DNA of 63,468 nt from NCBI RefSeq assembly GCF_001039355.2, contig NW_019773671.1, positions 1-63,468 of the forward strand, given 5' to 3'. The notes under the pieces were generated by a model, which was not told the origin of the DNA, ran no database searches, and saw only the letters and a list, made by a program, of their open reading frames with translations. Source of the DNA: Lingula anatina. Lineage: Eukaryota; Brachiopoda; Lingulata; Lingulida; Lingulidae. The first letter of the stretch is position 1, and every line of letters begins with the position of its first letter. Shown here piece by piece: positions 1 through 13,469 of this stretch. The position numbers were made by a program, and so were the translations under genes.

Positions 1-20
1 TAGTGTTTGGTTTACTATAG

Positions 21-2091
21 AACCAGTTGTTCTTCATCCAGATGGTGAGTTGTTTCTATGTATTCCGCTGTAAGCCATTCTTCACACTAAAATTTCTAGT
101 TGTAGTTGTAATAAGACAATTAATTTGTATGAAAATATAACAACATAGATCTGCAGTTTTATGGACAAAATGGTGATCCAGTGTGTCCTTCTTGGGTCAG
201 ATTTTTAATTGTAATAGATGTGCCTGTAAATTATATTAGGTGTGATAGATTTGCCATATTCATTTGAATTACTTGGTGATATGTTTTTGAGCTTGATATC
301 TGATTGTGATACTCCATTTCCTTTCAGAGGACAGGAAGGGCCCCCCTGTGGACACAGCTCTGTTCATTCTTAGAGACAAACCTGACTCTGCTGGCCACAG
401 ACTGGTCACTTTTACAGAGCAGAGAGATACCAAAGGGGTCAGTTTTGAAAGGGGTTAATTCTTATTTTACAAGTAATACTTCACATCCTACATGGCCTTA
501 CCAGACAATTTGTTGTCTTTTCATTGGCATTTTTGCATTTACTTATTTATTACCGGTTGAAAGGTATACTGGAGTTACGGAAATGCTTTTTAATTGTTTC
601 AGAAATACTGTGTGCGATGTGATTTGAAAAAAGGCAAGTATAGTTTACTGCCTTTCACTACTGGATGCAGGCTGAGGAAGAGGAAAACTGCCCCCAAAGC
701 AGAGACCAAACTGATCAGGAAGGACCCGGATGACAAATATGTGTTGACCAAAGCATTTAGGTACGTCACATGTCCATATAATTATGCCTGATATTATCAA
801 TGAAAGACTGAATATTTGTTCTGCAATCTGTTGAGATGAGATGAGATATTCAGTAACTAGAACTTTCAGAAACTGCACCTAAACTCCATAAAAAGAATAT
901 TGATCAAAAAGAACAATAAGATCTTTTGTTTTGAAAAAGGAAGATAATTAGTCTGAATTATCAGTTGCATATTGTTCAGATATTTCTGGGTAACCACTTT
1001 CATGCAAGGCACCAGAAAAATTAAAATTCAGTCCCTTTGTAGTTGAAAATTTCCATTGAATGCTCCTTCAAGTATGTTTGCACATTTATTTGTTTGTTTG
1101 CTCGTTTATACAGGGATGTTCTGTCTGACATATTTGAAATGGCTGATCTGGATGGAAATGGATTGCTAAGTCGGAGTGAGTTCAACTTGTATAACGTGAG
1201 GACAAGTGGTGAGGAGGTGGCTGACGAGGAGTGGGAGGTGGTGGAAGGTGAGCTGGTAATTCTATAATGAAAGTATTATTCCCCATTCAGAATAGGGGAC
1301 TAACTAGTCCAAGGGCGAAATATGGTGACCCACTACTAAGCTTGTTGTCTAATCTGCTAATAGACACTGAATAGATATCCTGTGGGGAAGTATTCAAATG
1401 GGTCGGCCATATTCGACCCTCAGACTAGTTAGTCCCCTATTCTGAATGGGGCCTTACATGAGAATTAACCGAAGTCAATAACTGCTGATATAATTGTCTG
1501 TTCTTATAGTCGTTGGTAAGTGCATGGCATGGAAAATAATTCAAAATTGTGAAATAAAATGGATTCACAAAATAAGGTGCTGTTGATGTTTAAAATTTCA
1601 GACAATGTTGAAATCAAGAAAGGAGAACTTACCAGAAAAGGCTTTGTTGATCTCAACCAGATGGAAGCAGATGACAACGAGGGTGATACGGAGGACTTGT
1701 GGGTAACCTTGCAGAGCATGGGATACAACAAGGAGTTAATTTTGGATGAGGTGAGTCTCTTTTAAAGCCAGTATGAAGAATGTAACACTGATAATTGGAA
1801 ATACTGTAGCATGGCAAAGTAAGTGAATTAGTATTGTAACATTCATCAGTTCTCAAATTAAGGTGAAATAAGCAGTGATACTGCTGCATGAATTAGTTAA
1901 AAACAATGTAAAAAAAATTTTATAAAAAGAGAAAGATATCTTTATAATTGATTTCATCTTCTCAATAGGCGTGTCCCTTTTTGATGGAAGTCTACACAGA
2001 GGACTGCTCAGATGCAGAGCTCAGAGTGACTGGTATCAAAGATGGAGGTTCTGCATTAGATTCAGCTGTCTGTCAATCTGTTGTCAGCAAG
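21..2091 (+). CDS. EFCAB7: EFCAB7-like EF-hand protein, internal exons (partial)
   Basis: In vertebrates EFCAB7 works with IQCE to hold the EVC-EVC2 complex at the base of cilia in Hedgehog signalling; that role is inferred here by homology. Six consecutive exons are readable: 21-44, 328-437, 603-760, 1114-1247, 1602-1750 and 1969-2091. All have AG/GT borders and the reading frame stays open across every junction. The most telling pieces are GKYSLLPFTTGCRLRKRK, a canonical EF-hand loop DLDGNGLLSRSEF with D, D, N and E ligands in the right places, GELTRKGFVDLNQMEA, and DLWVTLQSMGYNKE. These match my memory of the middle and later parts of vertebrate EFCAB7. The first readable exon is only 24 bases, so its left border is less sure. 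The N-terminal part lies left of the window. No continuation is recognised after the donor at 2092, so the C-terminal exons are either diverged or missing. A MITE sits in the intron after the EF-hand exon. Confidence 0.85.
1279..1453. mobile_element. MITE with perfect 29-bp inverted repeats
   Basis: The 29 bases at 1281-1309, starting CCCCATTCAGAATAGG, are an exact reverse complement of 1423-1451. TTA stands on both sides (1276-1278 and 1454-1456), consistent with the 3-bp target duplication of PIF/Harbinger-type elements. The 175-bp body has no ORF. It lies in an EFCAB7 intron. The perfect arms suggest recent movement or hairpin-driven homogenisation. The superfamily is inferred from the target duplication only. 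Confidence 0.8.
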
Positions 2092-5010
2092 GTAGGTTGA
2101 TACTAGTACCCGTCTGTGAGAACTTTATTTTTTACAAAAATTTTGATTTTGCCATATTCTTTCAACCTTGCTTTCCCAATGACACCCCTAGAGGTTTAAG
2201 TAGGGGGTGAGATTTTTCCAACTAATGGTGGATTTCCGACTTTTTGGGTGGCGTTGGTGCTCACAACAGTAATAAGATTTTCCCAATGATTAGCAGATTC
2301 CTACTTTTGGGAGCCAAAAAGTCTTATCCCTGATAAGTGGAAAGATAAATAAGCCTTATCCTTCATGTGGTTTATCATATTGTAATTAGTACCACCAGCG
2401 TGTACGCTGGCGGTACTCCATGGTTTTAGTNTGGAAATGTTGCTACATCATAGCTGAAGTTGGGTGTGAGATTACCCAAGTATGTCACTAGTAGACATGT
2501 TGTGAAGTTATCCACAAACACTCCCCAAACATGGTCAGGCAAAAACTTTTGATATTCAGCATGCTGATTGGTGTGTTTGTCTTTGCTGTAACTGGTGATG
2601 TCCATTCTGAACATTTTTTTAAACTTTTTCTTGGGTCTAAAATTTTATGAACTTCAACTTGGGGCATGATAAAGAGCAGATGTGTACATCTTTAGAGGTG
2701 TAACTTTGTCAACCCTCTGATGAAGCAGCACCTGTCAAATTACCCTGCTCTGTTTTATAGCAATCGCATTTCAATGTGAAACAAATTTAGTTCATGATTT
2801 CCTCTACTATTTATAACTTGTAACATGCGGTAATGTTCAAATATTTGTTGAGATAACATTTGCAGTAGCTGGTCCTACTCATTGCATAACTGTGACGAGG
2901 AAGGGAGTTTCCGTAACACAAGTAGCAGGTATAATACCTCATCAGAAGTAGCTGTGAAAAAAGTTATAAGAACCCCAGTAAGAAGTCTCTTGTAGTACTT
3001 GTGGCAAATAAACATTGTCTGCCAAATACACCTGTTTCTCTCTAAGAACACTGTATGTGTGTTAACATCTCCATTAGCAGACAGCTTTGAAGATGACCCG
3101 TCATGGCGGTAAGTGGTGGCCTCTCATCAGCTGCAGCACTAATGTTTCTGTGTTTCAAGCTCCTAGAAGGCTGTTTACTGAGGGAGAAATATGCATGCTT
3201 TGGCATGGCTGCCAACGGAAAAGATCTCAGAATGTGAGGAGCTGTTGTTTACTGTGGTATGAACATTGGAAGAACACCAGAAAACAATACAAAGAACACA
3301 AGAGCCGTGCGCAGTCAGATACGTGTAAAATGTGCACATGCAGATTGAGTGCAAGCTAGGGCGGATTGAGGCCGTCTTCTGGGTCTTCTGGTTGATAGTC
3401 AGAATTTTTCAAGTCTTGCATTGTTTACCCTGAGTGTCAGAGCAACATAAAAATTAGCTTGTAAATATTAAATATACCTTGGAGTCATTTTTACTAGCTC
3501 TGAAGACCAGCGGCCATGTTAGGCTTCCGTCAATCAAATAGAACTGCTCTGCAGTGAAACTGCAGTTGAATGTCATTAGACCAAAATGAAACATAAAACA
3601 AATTCAATTCTGCTTTATTTAATTTTATTTACTGTATTTAAAGAATAAATGAAAAAATGAATAATATTCTTCGAAAAAAAAAGATATATCAAATGTTTTT
3701 GTATTTTTTGCTTATCAAAGAACATTTAGTCCTGAGATATACATGTGCGCAATACACGTGCTTGCCTTGTGCCAAGTTTGACAGCTACACTGTATGCCCG
3801 ATACCACTATAAGGGCTGCGCAATGGCTACACGAAAATAAGTTTTTACAGCAGAATGTTGCTTGTATTGTGGCACTGACCTTCGACTGCAAGATATTTTC
3901 AATTCAAACTTCTAACTCTGCGTCAGGCACTTTAATTGCTTCTTGTCTCGTGTGCACGAGATAACTTCAGCGCAAGGCGGGAAAGGCAGCTCCAGGCGGT
4001 CAAACCTGTGACGTACGAGACTTGTAACTTCCAAATATGGATCCAGGCGGACACAGCTGTGACATGTGACTTCCAAATATGGAAGCGCCCCAGGCAGAAT
4101 TTTGAAGAAGAACGCCCCCGAGTTGCCGCTGTTCGCTAGAGTCTGGTATTGCTAATATGGGTTATATATATGAAATCAAGATCGAGCTACCGGAATCTAG
4201 AACCTAGGGAAGCATTGTTGGGCATCTAATTTTTCTGTTGAAAGATGGTCAGAAATGGAGGATGGATCAACAAAGTGAATTTAAAAGACTGTCAGAAAAT
4301 ATCTCTGGATCCACCCCTGTGTTGGTCACTATGTTGTGTGGTATAACTTCCACTAAATTGACGTGTGGCATTACTTTAGGTGTCCTAGTATGCTGCCACA
4401 GTGCAGAGATTGTCCTTTTATGCTGTGTTTATTCCTTTTATGTGGAAAACTGTTGCACTTTAGTACACTGCTTTTTTAACAGGGAAATTCACAGGTTTTC
4501 CTTCATAGCTGGCATTCTGTCTACATATCTGATTTAAAATTTTGACATTGTGTTATGTGTACCATTGTGTTAGCTGTGACAGTGTTTTGGGTATGGCAGT
4601 GTGTTAAATGTGACATTGTGTAGGGTGTATAATTGTGTTAGTTGTGACAGTGTATTAAATTTGTTCAATAAAGACCCCCCCAGTTAACTGATTGATAAAA
4701 CTGCATTTTGGCAGGCACAATGTCTCATAGTAACATGACATTTTGTACCTGCTGAGCAGTTGCCATTGTAGTGTTTATCACTGTTTCTGTGGTTTTCTTT
4801 TTATGATCACTAATTAGATTAGTTACAGATCAGCAACCTCTTTTGAAGATTATTTTTAGAGTTAAAAAGCCAAAGTAAAAAAAAAACAAAAACTTTTAGT
4901 GAAACTTGGTCTTAAGAAAATACAGCAGAACATTTCAGAGACTATTCTTGTGGGTTACACAGTTGCTGCTGGCTATATGACACATTGCTTTACTGTCTGT
5001 TTGTCCTTTT
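2092..5010. other. Intron or downstream region of EFCAB7; no exon recognised
   Basis: No ORF here has a recognisable protein match. A short hairpin repeat is at 2387-2430. A T/G-rich tract with repeated GTGTTAGCTGTGACAGTGT-like units lies at about 4540-4660 and is followed by AATAAA near 4666. That could mark the 3' end of the EFCAB7 transcript, but no terminal coding exon was found to go with it. The ORFs at 3087-3359 and 4238-4537 show no domain and probably arise by chance. Confidence 0.4.
2387..2430. repeat. Short hairpin repeat, copy A
   Basis: The core is GTACCACCAGCG, a TGTA loop, then CGCTGGCGGTAC: a 12-bp stem with one G-T type mismatch. It is flanked by ATTA and by CATGGTTTTAGT. 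The same block, apart from a one-base indel, recurs at 5012-5055. A single undetermined base follows at 2431. Confidence 0.75.
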
Positions 5011-5011
5011 A

Positions 5012-5055
5012 TTAGTACCACCAGCGTGTACGCTGGCGGTACTCATGGTTTTAGT
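5012..5055. repeat. Short hairpin repeat, copy B
   Basis: This is the second copy of the GTACCACCAGCG/CGCTGGCGGTAC hairpin found at 2387. It runs directly into a GC-rich stretch with 18-bp tandem units of the type GCTCCGCCGGCTCCTGCG (about 5073-5117). The two copies share the flanking ATTA and ATGGTTTTAGT, so they are copies of one repeat unit rather than chance palindromes. Confidence 0.75.
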
Positions 5056-7661
<2,606 letters not shown>

Positions 7662-8410
7662 GGGTGTATTCCCAGAGATTTAGGGTTCATTTACATGAAA
7701 AATCTATTTTCTAAAAATCTAAAAATCCATTGGCGGTATCTTATGATCACGGTCTGTGCCCTGAATACCCCGCGGCGTAATTACTGGCAGCGCGAGCGAG
7801 TTACTTCCAAAGGTGTAATTAATTCTCGGCTGCACTGGGAGGAGATTCTGATACATTGACACATGCGCAGTAGGAAGTTAGAAAGTAAATGGCAGTCATG
7901 GTTGCTTTGTAAAATATGTTTGTCGATTTTTTGCAACAACAAGCACTACCACTAGCCATATTACGTGTCTGTATGCTTGAGTCAACACAACTGAACTGAT
8001 GAACTCCACAGCTTAGAGATACTACTGCGCATGCGTCAAGGTGTCAGAATCTCCTCCGAGTGCAGCCGAGAATTAATTAAAGCTTTGGAAGTAACTCACT
8101 CGCGCTGCCAGTAATTACGCCACTGGGTATTCAGGGCAAAGACCGTGATAACAAGATACCGCAATAGATTTTTAGAAAATAGATTTTTTGTGTGAACGAA
8201 CCCTTAGATCGATCCAGAGATTTATATTAAGATTGACCTAACTCCCTGGGGGTTCACGCTAAATTGCAGTCAGCCGAGCGCGCACCATAGGTAATTACCC
8301 CCTTACAGCTTTTAATAGGCGGGACAGACGCTTAAGCCGGCTAAGCTGACGGTAATCTAGTGAGACTCCCCACAGGGATAGATCGATCTAAAATCTATGG
8401 GAATGGGGTC
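7662..8410. mobile_element. 215-bp-family MITE (copy 1), split by a nested MITE
   Basis: The outer ends read GGGTGTATTCCCAGAGATTTA on the left and the matching TAAAATCTATGGGAATGGGG on the right, with TAT on both sides (7659-7661 and 8411-8413). The right part (8204-8410) is a reverse-orientation match to the elements at 21924-22138 and about 54700-54912. It shares blocks such as CCCAGGGAGTTAGGTCGAT and TTAGCCGGCTTAA as seen on the opposite strand. Removing the 521-bp nested element and its duplicated TTA leaves about 225 bp, close to the intact copy's 215 bp. Confidence 0.8.
7683..8203. mobile_element. Nested 521-bp MITE with about 190-bp inverted arms
   Basis: It starts GGGTTCATTTACATGAAAAA and ends with the inverted counterpart, finishing GAACCC. 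It is flanked by TTA at 7680-7682 and 8204-8206. The arms (about 7683-7869 and 8025-8203) pair over nearly their whole length, for example GAATCTCCTCCGAGTGCAGCC on one side against GGCTGCACTGGGAGGAGATTC on the other. TTA target choice and GGG termini fit PIF/Harbinger-derived MITEs. There is no coding capacity. Confidence 0.85.
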
Positions 8411-11400
8411 TATCTCTGTCTCATCTATCAAATACTGAGCTTTAATATTGCCCAGCATTGTTGTCACAAAAAAGTTGGATTTAAAGCTTTACTTTAATCA
8501 CATTTTCTGAATATATAGCATTTCCTCCCAAGCACTTTTGACTTTTACTAGTAAGAGCTTTTTCATTAGCTCTAAGATTTCTGCTAGTTAACGGGGTTTT
8601 TTATCCAAACCCTTTGATGTATGCTGGATAAGCCCTTTTTCTGATACTGAGGCTGTTATTGGCAAAAATATTTTTTTAAACACTGTGAGTATATCATTAT
8701 GTCAATGGCTATCCAGTATTGTGGATATACAGCACTGCTTCATGGATGGCACTCTGAACTTAAAACAAGCCTTTATACCCATTATACTAATTCCAAGGCT
8801 TCTTTCCCAGAACTCTTATATAGGACTGCAGGAACATATATTGATATTCAGGTTGCGGGGCTTTATTCCAGCATTCTTATTCACACAGACTACTGGGGGT
8901 GTATTTTCAGGTCGGTGCAATTATAATGTCCATGATCCTCAATGATTTCAGCTATATAGTATAGTTTATAAACTGCAATTTTTTTTTTTTTTTTCAATCT
9001 CAGAATTATAGTAAATGCACAAATTGGTCATGCACATGGACAGTAGATGTGGGGCTAGTGTTCAACTCTAAACCTACTCTACACCAGATTCAGCCTGACA
9101 TCTTTACCAGTGTTAAGTCTGTTCTGCTGTGAACGTAAATCAAAACAGTGGTTCTGTTGAAATGGTCACAGTGAGCATATTTTCCAAACAACAAACTGTG
9201 GGGGCTCTACTTGGCTCTGCTGTATATATGTAATAGAAGTGATGATGTGCAGGGTTATATATCGGTGCTGTACGTGTTTTCATATTTACAGTTTATATTG
9301 CTTTCACCTCAGAATTTTCTTCCACAAAGAATCAATATCACAGACACAGTGATGATATTTTTTGTGCATACATTAGCCAGCTACATTTATACATGAAGCA
9401 TGACATTAACCTCTGCATCATATTAAACATCCATGTAGCAGGGCATCTGGAAAGCAGCTCACTGGGAACTTCACCACAATTCACAGGTATGGCCAACACA
9501 TTGACCATCAAATTTTAGTATGTAAATTTTTTTTGCCAGAAGCACACACAAATACTAATCATGAAGTATTTTCTGTATTTCTGGATGAAATTTCCCTAGC
9601 AAACTATTTTGTTCTTACCATGAACCTTGTGAAGGCCAGAGTGTTATAAAATCTAATCTATTTGATTTAATTTACATATTACACAGCCTGCTGAGCAGTG
9701 GGGTAAGCTGAGAGCCCTGAGAACCAAGACACAGCCATCACAGTCAGCTACTTTGAAAGGAAAGATCTTAGAACACTACGCTATTTCAACTACAGCATGC
9801 ATGTGCACACATACATACATAAACATGCACACACACTCACACACTGTAAGATTATATGAGAGCTGTCCTGTCTACATCATGATGATTAGTTAAGTTGGAA
9901 TGTTAGCAAAACCGAGACTGTTGGTACTTTAAAAGACGTACAACAGCTCCAAGAAAAGGGGTATTCCTGTGCAATCTGGACTTGGGGTGATGTCATTAAT
10001 CCCAAAGTAAGCAGTTTCCAGAGAGAACAGTTTCCGAGAACAGTTTCCGTATAACAAGCCTAGCAAACCCTGTAATGGACACCACAATTTACAAACAGTT
10101 TCAGTTCCTCATTATACATGTTTAGATCCACCAGTATTATTATCCAGGCGTGTTCATAACTAGATCAACTTACACCAGATGACCAGATTACATGATGGAC
10201 CACATGAGAGGGTATTACATCCAAAGTAGCGCTCATTCAGCAAACCTAGTTTCAAATTAGTCTATCTGTGAACACAGTCTATGTTAATCAAGGCCCTGCA
10301 CAGAGTGTAATCAATCTAGCCAATCTAGCATATGGCCTCCCGTGGCATTATCATAGGACCACAAGTCAAGAGGTGCATGGAGTAAGTATTTACATCCAGA
10401 CACAGCAGACAGAGTAACCCAGCTCTGGAGCTGAGCCAGGCAGAGAACATATACATAAAACAGAACTCGCATGAGAGAGAGTGAAGGAAAAAAAAGGAAG
10501 CACATGACAGGGCAGGAGGGGGGGGNCGTACATTGAAAGCAAGTTGAACGTACGAGTCTCTTGCGTGGTAAGTACGTCTTCGTGGTAAAATACCCCGGAA
10601 TTTCGGCATGCTTTTCCTGCGTTACACGCACGCCTAGCGCACTTACTCAGTACTTTTGTCTTGCGTGCTACGAGCGTGCTCCAGGCGTTCTAATTGTCAC
10701 AGACAGGTCGTAGCGAAAAACTGGCCGGTCAGTTTTCGGGCTGCGTGCTTTGCGTCGTGTTTGCGTCCACCAAAAACAGTACGTTCCACGTGCGTGTATC
10801 TTACTACTTGGCCAATTTTTTGCACGCAAACCGCTCGTAGAAGCACGCACGACCGGTTGTAAGAGTAGCTATAGTGCGGTGCCTTAGCGAAAAATTTGTG
10901 ACATGGCGGATAAAAGCACCAAATTTGGCATGAAGTTACCTTTTGACATTCTAAATCATATAAGAGCCGTAGCCCTCTGAAACAATATCCAGAAAAAGAA
11001 TAACAACTGATTTTTAGAACAATTAAAAGCGCCTGTGAAAGAACCCAGGACTCTTTCAAGTTGTTAAATTTCAGTCTCTCGCTTGAAATAAAGAACCCGA
11101 CGTTTTTTAACGCGCTGCAACAAACCTCCAGAATGTTACGGCATGTATTGTTATAGACAGGTATGACTCAAATTCAAACAGGCTTATTCAGCTTTGATGG
11201 AAGCCGTCAAGCGCACACGACTATGAATGACAGTTTTTTAAACAAAGGTGAAACACAATTACTACACTCTTCTCTCCAAACATGTAAAACTCCAATATCC
11301 TTTGATTGACAAGATGTCAATCAAATTAGTTTTAATGGTTGCTTTCAAGTAATAACAGGCAGGTTATATAAAGGTTATATAAACAAACGCCGATCACAAT

Positions 11401-12537
11401 CATTACACAGTGGATCACTATGTAGTCGTCGAACACGTTTAGGTCAAGCTTCCTACATTCTTTGATTGACAACGTGCCAATCAAATTCAGTTAGTTTTGA
11501 TAGTTGCTGTCAAGTACCGGTAATAGCAGCTTGATTGGGAGGTTATATAAACAAACGTCAATCATCTTGCACTGTAATTTCTCTCGCTGTGAAACAGTTA
11601 GTACGCCGAAAGAGAGCGCTAAAATCTGAAGTTAGTAATTAAATTGCAAAATATTTCAAGATAATATATACAACCTGTTTCTTAAACTAGTTCTCTCTCT
11701 GAATCCTTCAGCGTGCCAAGTAAAGAAATATGACATATGACGTTATTTTGGAAGTAGTGCATGGGTCATTTCAAGTATGTGCGTGGAAGAAGGAAGAATA
11801 AATGTTTATGCACTATGTGTGGAATATTGGCAGTTTCTTTTACTGCCAAAGTCTACTTTCTGCAAAATTATAAATAAATAAATAAATAAAACGACACTAA
11901 TTCATCTTCATTAAAATTGACATTCGTGTTGTGGTTGAGGTAAGTGGTTTAATTTTTACGGGGCTAAATGTTAGCAAGGACCTGTAATAATAAGTGGATG
12001 GGAAACAAAAAATATAACTGTCAACAAAAATATTATTATCCTATTTAACAAACAAACCGCTACTTCGCTCTTGTAACTATTTTGTTAGCTTATTTTACTG
12101 CAGTAAAGCGTGCATAAAATGGTTCAAAACGCCCTCACAGTGATGTTGTTTTTTTGCGACTTCAGCTGCTGGGGATAGGTGAAGGAGCGAGGGCAGGGGC
12201 GGATCCAGGATTATTAGAAGGGAGGGGGGGGGGGTTCGGAACGACAGGCCTCAGATGCGAAACCTACCATCGCCCCCTTGGTGTGGGGTTTGGGGCCTGC
12301 TCAACGGCCACGACAAAAATGGCGTTTTGGATAGCAAGCAGTGCCGTTTAGAACTATAATTTAGTTACATGTAGTCTAAATTCTAATTTCAAGAGGGGAT
12401 TATTGGTGTGACATATTTTTTAGAAACCGAAGGATTGACAAAAAGCCTACTTCGTGCACTGTCATCACAAACGTTATGTTTTAACATTTTTTAAAAAAGA
12501 AAGCTGAGAAGAATTTCATCAGCTGTGTTAAATTATA
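8411..12537. other. Intergenic; no gene recognised
   Basis: No protein-coding exon is recognised. Contents seen: one undetermined base at 10526 in a poly-G run; a CpG-rich patch at about 10540-10860 with no convincing ORF product; the duplicated TATA module at 11297-11580; a short AAAT run near 11872; and a GGGGCGGATCCAGGA-type, poly-G-bearing block at about 12195-12350 that looks like a dispersed repeat but has no second copy in this window. Confidence 0.45.
11297..11580. promoter_or_regulatory. Duplicated TATA-box module with inverted TGATTGAC pairs
   Basis: Two similar blocks lie about 160 bp apart. Block 1 has TGATTGAC (11303-11310), a 5-base spacer, GTCAATCA (11316-11323), then GGTTATATAAAGGTTATATAAAC (about 11363-11384). 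Block 2 has TGATTGAC (11463-11470), a 5-base spacer, GCCAATCA (11476-11483), then GGTTATATAAAC (11541-11552). TGATTGAC resembles PBX/MEIS-type homeodomain sites, and CCAAT also appears in block 2. No gene was identified downstream, so promoter function is inferred. Confidence 0.4.
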
Positions 12538-12689
12538 AGAATGATGTGATTTTTTCTTCAGTCAACAGCTAATATTGAGATAGGTTTTACCTCCAATATT
12601 TCGATGTCTATCATGACATCTTCTTCAGGGAATGAGGCTATCCAGGTGAATAGCCAACTTCTTCATATTCCAAAATAAAATATATAAAC

Positions 12690-13465
12690 AGACTTATGGA
12701 ATGGCCGTGGGTTCATCTCTTTCCCCACTTTTATCCAACTTGTTTATGCAAGAATTTGAAAAGAAGGCACTAGCAACAGCAGTTCATCATCCAAAGTTCT
12801 GATGACGATATGGAGACGACACTGGAGTGGTCATCCGAAGTCAACACCAAGAGGAGCTGTTTGCACACATCAATGAACAACATTCAAACATCAAGTTTAC
12901 TATGGAGAAAGAGGATGAACAGCTATCCCTACCCATGCTGTACCTAAAACTGACCAGAAAAGAAAATACCATCACAACAGACATATATTGTAAACCCACC
13001 CACACAGACCAATATCATTGGGAGTCACACCATCCCGTATATGAAAAACTAGGGATTGTAAAGACACTCATGTATAGGGCTGAGACCTTGGTTAAAGATA
13101 GAGAGACACAGGCGATTGAAAAAGAAAAGGTTAAACGAGCTCTGAGAAATTGCGGATATCCGGAATGGGCATTAAAAGAAGGAGAAAAGATGGGAAAGAA
13201 ACAAAAACAAAGAAGTGTCCATACCACAGCTCAAAACAGTGACAAAAAAGAGAAAAAACAAGTCATTGTATTACCCTACACCAAGGGTCTCGGAACGCTT
13301 ACAACAGACATTTAAAAATACATAAACTTGTACAACAAAGCAGGGTTCACCATCCGGAATGCAGTAGTAATTCCCAAAGACCCATTAGACAACAATGAAA
13401 AGTGTGGAGTTGTCTATGAAATGGAATGTAAGGGGTGTGGTGAGAAATATATAGGCGAAACGGGA
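12690..13465 (+). pseudogene. Penelope-like RT/GIY-YIG ORF fragment, left part
   Basis: The order seen is GMAVGSSLSPLLSNLFMQEF (RT motif B region), a stop-interrupted RYGDDTGVV that matches the RT catalytic Y-x-D-D box, then the PLE-typical KPTHTDQYHWESHHP and RTAET-like LMYRAETLVKDRE stretch, and finally CKGCGEKYIGETG, the start of a GIY-YIG endonuclease. Stops lie just before the YGDD box and near 13314, so it cannot make one protein. It ends abruptly after GETG, where the arginine expected next is replaced by unrelated sequence. Confidence 0.75.
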
Positions 13466-13469
13466 ATAT

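Noticed and set aside
3087-3359. 90-codon ORF in the EFCAB7 intron/downstream region
   Set aside because: No domain, no splice-site support and no similarity to the EFCAB7 C-terminus. It is most likely chance.
4238-4537. 99-codon ORF with a hydrophobic, Cys-rich C-terminal half
   Set aside because: It could pass for a membrane protein, but the hydrophobic part comes from T/G-rich low-complexity DNA and there is no family match.
10311-10862. Overlapping ORFs on both strands near a CpG-rich patch
   Set aside because: One frame crosses an undetermined base and a poly-G run, and no frame gives a recognisable protein.
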